From positions 85,685,421-85,749,420 of the forward strand of contig CM036158.1 of the NCBI GenBank assembly GCA_020631735.1: a stretch of DNA of 64,000 nt, in the 5' to 3' direction. Source of the stretch: Saccharum officinarum. Lineage: Eukaryota; Streptophyta; Magnoliopsida; Poales; Poaceae. Numbering within the stretch: position 1 is the stretch's first letter; the number at the start of each line of letters is the position of its first letter. Below are positions 61,160 to 64,000 of this stretch, one piece after another. The notes under the pieces were generated by a model. It was not told the origin of the DNA. It saw nothing but the letters and a program-made list of their open reading frames with translations, and did not search any database. The position numbers and the translations under genes were made by a program.

Positions 61160-64000
61160 TCAGCTCATGTTTGAGAAATCAAGAATGTTCAATTCATTCC
61201 TTAGCTTGCAAAACCTCTTTTCATCAAGTGGCTTAGTGAGAATATCGGCAAGTTGATCATCGGTGCCAACACTTTCAATGGCAATATCTCCCTTTTGTTG
61301 ATGATCTCTAATGAAATGATGTCTTATGTCAATATGCTTTGTTCTTCCATGTTGAACCGGGTTTTGTATCATCTTGATTGCACTCTCATTATCACATAGC
61401 AACGACACATTCTTGAAGTTGAGGCCATAATCCTTCAAAGTTGATTTCATCCATAGCAATTGTGCACAACAACTCCCCGCACTCACATATTCGGTTTCGG
61501 CGGTAGAGATTGCCACACTATTTTGTTTCTTTGAGGACCATGACACAAGTGATCTTCCAAGTAATTGACATGTGCCACTTGTGCTTTTCCTATTGATCTT
61601 GCAACCCCCATAGTCGGAGTCCGAATATCCAATCAATTCAAACTTTGACCCCTTTGGATACCATAGTCCAACATTTCTTGTTTGTTTCAAGTACCTCAAT
61701 ATTCTTTTTGCCACCGTGAGATGACTTTCTCTAGGTGAAGCTTGATATCTAGCACACATGCAAACACTAAACATGACATCCGGCCTTGATGCGGTGACAT
61801 AGAGTAGACTTCCAATCAAAGACCGATATTCCTTTTGATTCACCATTTTGCCATCAAGATCACTATCCAAATTGCCATTTGTGACTATTGGAGTTGAAAT
61901 TGGCTTTGCATCTTGCATTCCAAACTTCTTCAACATGTCCCTTATGTATTTCCCTTGACTCACAAATGTTCCATTCTTCAATTGCTTGACTTGGAGACCA
62001 AGGAAGTAGCTAAGTTCACCAATCATAGACATTTCAAACTCTTTGGCCATCATAGCACCAAATTCTTCACAATAAGCTTGATCAGTTGATCCAAAGATGA
62101 TGTCATCAACATATATTTGCACTATGAATAGATCATTTCCAATCTTCTTGGTGAATAGAGTAGTATCAACCTTGCCCATTTTGAATCCCTTAGAGAGAAG
62201 GAAATCTCTTAGCCTCTCATACCATGCTCTCGGTGCTTGCTTTAAGCCATATAAAGCCTTCTTCAACTTGTAGACATGGTTGGGTTTGTTGTCATCTTCA
62301 AATCCGGGCGGTTGCTCAACAAATACTAACTCATTGATGATCCCATTGAGAAATGCACTTTTGACATCCATTTGATATAGTATGATATTGTGTGCACAAG
62401 CATAAGCCAATAGAATCCTTATTGCCTCCAATCTTGCCACGGGAGCATATGTCTCATCATAGTCAAGACCTTCAACTTGAGTGTAACCTTGAGCAACTAG
62501 TCTTGCTTTGTTTCTCACTACAATGCCATCTTGATCTTGCTTGTTTTTAAACACCCATTTGGTTCCAATCACATTGTAGTCATTTGGCCTTTCTACCAAT
62601 TCCCAAACATCATTTCTTGTAAAATTGTTAAGCTCTTCTTGCATAGCCATGATCCAATCGGCATCCCTCAAAGCTTCTTCTATCTTCTTTGGTTCTATGG
62701 TTGACACAAATGATGCATGCTCACAAAACATAGTCAATCTTGATCTTGTTTGCACACCACTTCTAATATCACCAATAATACTATTAATGGGGTGATCTCT
62801 TGCAACATGTTGTGGTTGGAGTACTTGCACTTGATTGCTTGAGCTTGGTTGATCACTTGATGTATCTTGATGAGATGAACTAGCACCTTGATCTTGTACT
62901 TGAGAGTCACTAGCTAGCTTGAATGGAGAATTGAGCACTTGATCTTTATCATCATCTTGAATATCAATAACTTGCTTTGCTCTAATGTCCCCAATGTCCA
63001 TGTTCTTCATTGCTTCCACCAATAGAGTTCCACTAACATCATCTAGATTCTCTTCTTCATCTTGTGACCCATTGGTTTCATCAAATTGCACATCATGGAC
63101 TTCTTCTAGAATGCCACTTGAGTTGTTCCAAACTCTATAAGCTTTGCTTGTAGTTGAATAACCAAGTAGGAACCCCTCATCACATCTTTTGTCAAACTTT
63201 CCCAATCTAGTGCCCTTCTTCAAGATATAGCATTTGCAACCAAACACCCTAAAGTAAGAAATATTGGGCTTTCTTCCATGAAGTAACTCATATGGGGTCT
63301 TCTCTAGCAATGGATGACAATATAATCTATTGATGTAGTAGCAAGCAGTATTGATTGCTTCATCCCAAAATGATTGACTCACATTGTACTCATGAAGCAT
63401 TGATCTAGCCATATCAAGCAATGTTCTATTCTTCCTCTCAACTAGGCCATTTGATTGTGGAGTGTACTTGGCCGAGAATTGATGTCCAATACCATAATGA
63501 TCACAAAGTTCTTCAATTCTTGTATTCTTGAACTCACTTCCATTGTCACTTCTCACTTTCTTGATTCTAATCTCAAACTCATTGTGAACTCTAGTGAGAA
63601 ATGTCTTGAAGGTGTCAAACACTTCACTTTTGTCACTAAGAAAGAATACCCATGTGAATCTTGTGAAGTCATCCACTATGACAAGGCCATACTTGTTGCC
63701 GCCTATGCTTGTATATGTTGTTGGTCCAAATAGATCCATGTGCATCAACTCAAATGCTTTGCGTGTGCTCATTGTACTCTTCTTTGGATGTGAGCTTCCA
63801 ACTTGCTTCCCGGCTTGACATGCACTACAAAGCTTATTCTTCTCAAATTCAACATCTTTCAAACCATTGACAAGATTGTGAGTTGTAAGCTTCTTCAATT
63901 GTTTCATGCCAACATGACCAAGCCTTCTATGCCAAAGCCAACCCATGCTTGATTTGGAGACTAAGCAAGTTGTCAAAGAAGTTTCTCTAGCATTGAAGTC
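61160..64000 (-). CDS. pol: copia pol: integrase, reverse transcriptase and RNase H, uninterrupted, 5' end outside the window
   Basis: Replication and integration enzymes of a Ty1/copia element. The frame is open from the window edge to the stop at 61160; a Met codon lies at 63976 but the frame continues upstream, so this is not the true start. Counting from 63976: GAG-pre-integrase zinc-binding HRRLGH and CSACQAGKQ (~17-60); integrase core with Asp144 in RSDNGSEF and Glu in NGLVERKN (~180); reverse transcriptase with KARLVAQGYTQ, LNG and YVDD at 622-625; RNase H with GYSDSDYGGC, AETEYVSA and LCDNESAIKM; the C-terminus HIDIRHHFIRD to LTKPLDEK. No stop or frameshift over 938 codons, in contrast to the first element, so this member is younger or better preserved. 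Protease and gag lie beyond the edge. Confidence 0.95.
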   Translation of the reverse strand, partial: DFNARETSLTTCLVSKSSMGWLWHRRLGHVGMKQLKKLTTHNLVNGLKDVEFEKNKLCSACQAGKQVGSSHPKKSTMSTRKAFELMHMDLFGPTTYTSIGGNKYGLVIVDDFTRFTWVFFLSDKSEVFDTFKTFLTRVHNEFEIRIKKVRSDNGSEFKNTRIEELCDHYGIGHQFSAKYTPQSNGLVERKNRTLLDMARSMLHEYNVSQSFWDEAINTACYYINRLYCHPLLEKTPYELLHGRKPNISYFRVFGCKCYILKKGTRLGKFDKRCDEGFLLGYSTTSKAYRVWNNSSGILEEVHDVQFDETNGSQDEEENLDDVSGTLLVEAMKNMDIGDIRAKQVIDIQDDDKDQVLNSPFKLASDSQVQDQGASSSHQDTSSDQPSSSNQVQVLQPQHVARDHPINSIIGDIRSGVQTRSRLTMFCEHASFVSTIEPKKIEEALRDADWIMAMQEELNNFTRNDVWELVERPNDYNVIGTKWVFKNKQDQDGIVVRNKARLVAQGYTQVEGLDYDETYAPVARLEAIRILLAYACAHNIILYQMDVKSAFLNGIINELVFVEQPPGFEDDNKPNHVYKLKKALYGLKQAPRAWYERLRDFLLSKGFKMGKVDTTLFTKKIGNDLFIVQIYVDDIIFGSTDQAYCEEFGAMMAKEFEMSMIGELSYFLGLQVKQLKNGTFVSQGKYIRDMLKKFGMQDAKPISTPIVTNGNLDSDLDGKMVNQKEYRSLIGSLLYVTASRPDVMFSVCMCARYQASPRESHLTVAKRILRYLKQTRNVGLWYPKGSKFELIGYSDSDYGGCKINRKSTSGTCQLLGRSLVSWSSKKQNSVAISTAETEYVSAGSCCAQLLWMKSTLKDYGLNFKNVSLLCDNESAIKMIQNPVQHGRTKHIDIRHHFIRDHQQKGDIAIESVGTDDQLADILTKPLDEKRFCKLRNELNILDFSNMS

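Larger units (their letters stand above)
59738..64000 (-). mobile_element. Third copia family member, 3' LTR truncated, running off the window
   Basis: The outer part of the 3' LTR is missing: only 59738-59965 remains, the U3 edge ending GGGACTTTCA. Then come polypurine tract, internal non-coding region and pol on the minus strand, continuing past the right edge. Same family as 11995-22798, with point differences throughout. The left breakpoint falls inside the LTR and joins unrelated AT-rich sequence. Confidence 0.9.

Overview
This is a plant nuclear window. It has multi-exon genes with GT-AG introns, GC-rich first exons, many miniature inverted-repeat elements (MITEs) opening with GGCCTTGTTTAG-type termini, and large Ty1/copia retrotransposons. 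Together with the grass-like proteins, this points to a grass, most likely a panicoid such as sorghum, sugarcane or Miscanthus; the species itself cannot be read from the sequence. There are two real host genes. One is a PH-domain oxysterol-binding-protein-related gene (ORP) on the plus strand, about 4.1-10.65 kb, in ten exons. The other is a complete four-exon NRT1/PTR nitrate transporter (NPF6 / NRT1.1 type) on the minus strand, 24.07-28.27 kb, which appears a second time at 43.61-47.81 kb.

Layout. 1-4 kb: two MITEs and a non-autonomous hAT-type transposon (659-2640) with a perfect 8-bp target duplication and gutted transposase remnants. 4.1-10.65 kb: the ORP gene, with a MITE in intron 2. 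11-23 kb: a complete copia element (11995-22798, coding on the minus strand) with 2.1-2.2 kb LTRs, an initiator-tRNA-Met-type primer site, a polypurine tract and a CATGC target duplication. It sits inside a GC-rich host segment that also carries another MITE. 23-30 kb: the nitrate transporter and its promoter, a fold-back MITE, then an (AT)n tract. 30150-30249: exactly 100 N.

The sequence after the N-run (30250 to about 49.7 kb) repeats 10728-30149 almost base for base, including the copia element with the same target duplication and the transporter gene. The second copy starts abruptly at the gap and its first ~6 kb are dotted with single-base indels. I read this as two adjacent contigs whose overlapping ends were scaffolded without merging, not as a biological duplication. 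If so, the real locus holds one copia element and one transporter gene here.

49.7-64 kb is again repeat-rich: a (TA)n-flanked ~2.8-kb element bracketed by ~130-bp direct repeats, a multiply nested MITE cluster, two Stowaway-type MITEs, a solo LTR of the same copia family with a CCCGC target duplication, and a third copia member with a truncated 3' LTR and a long uninterrupted integrase/RT/RNase H reading frame running off the right edge. I found no tRNA or rRNA gene, CRISPR array, or novel multi-gene system. The most interesting biology is transposon architecture, above all a CpG-rich palindromic repeat array placed just upstream of the copia TATA box.
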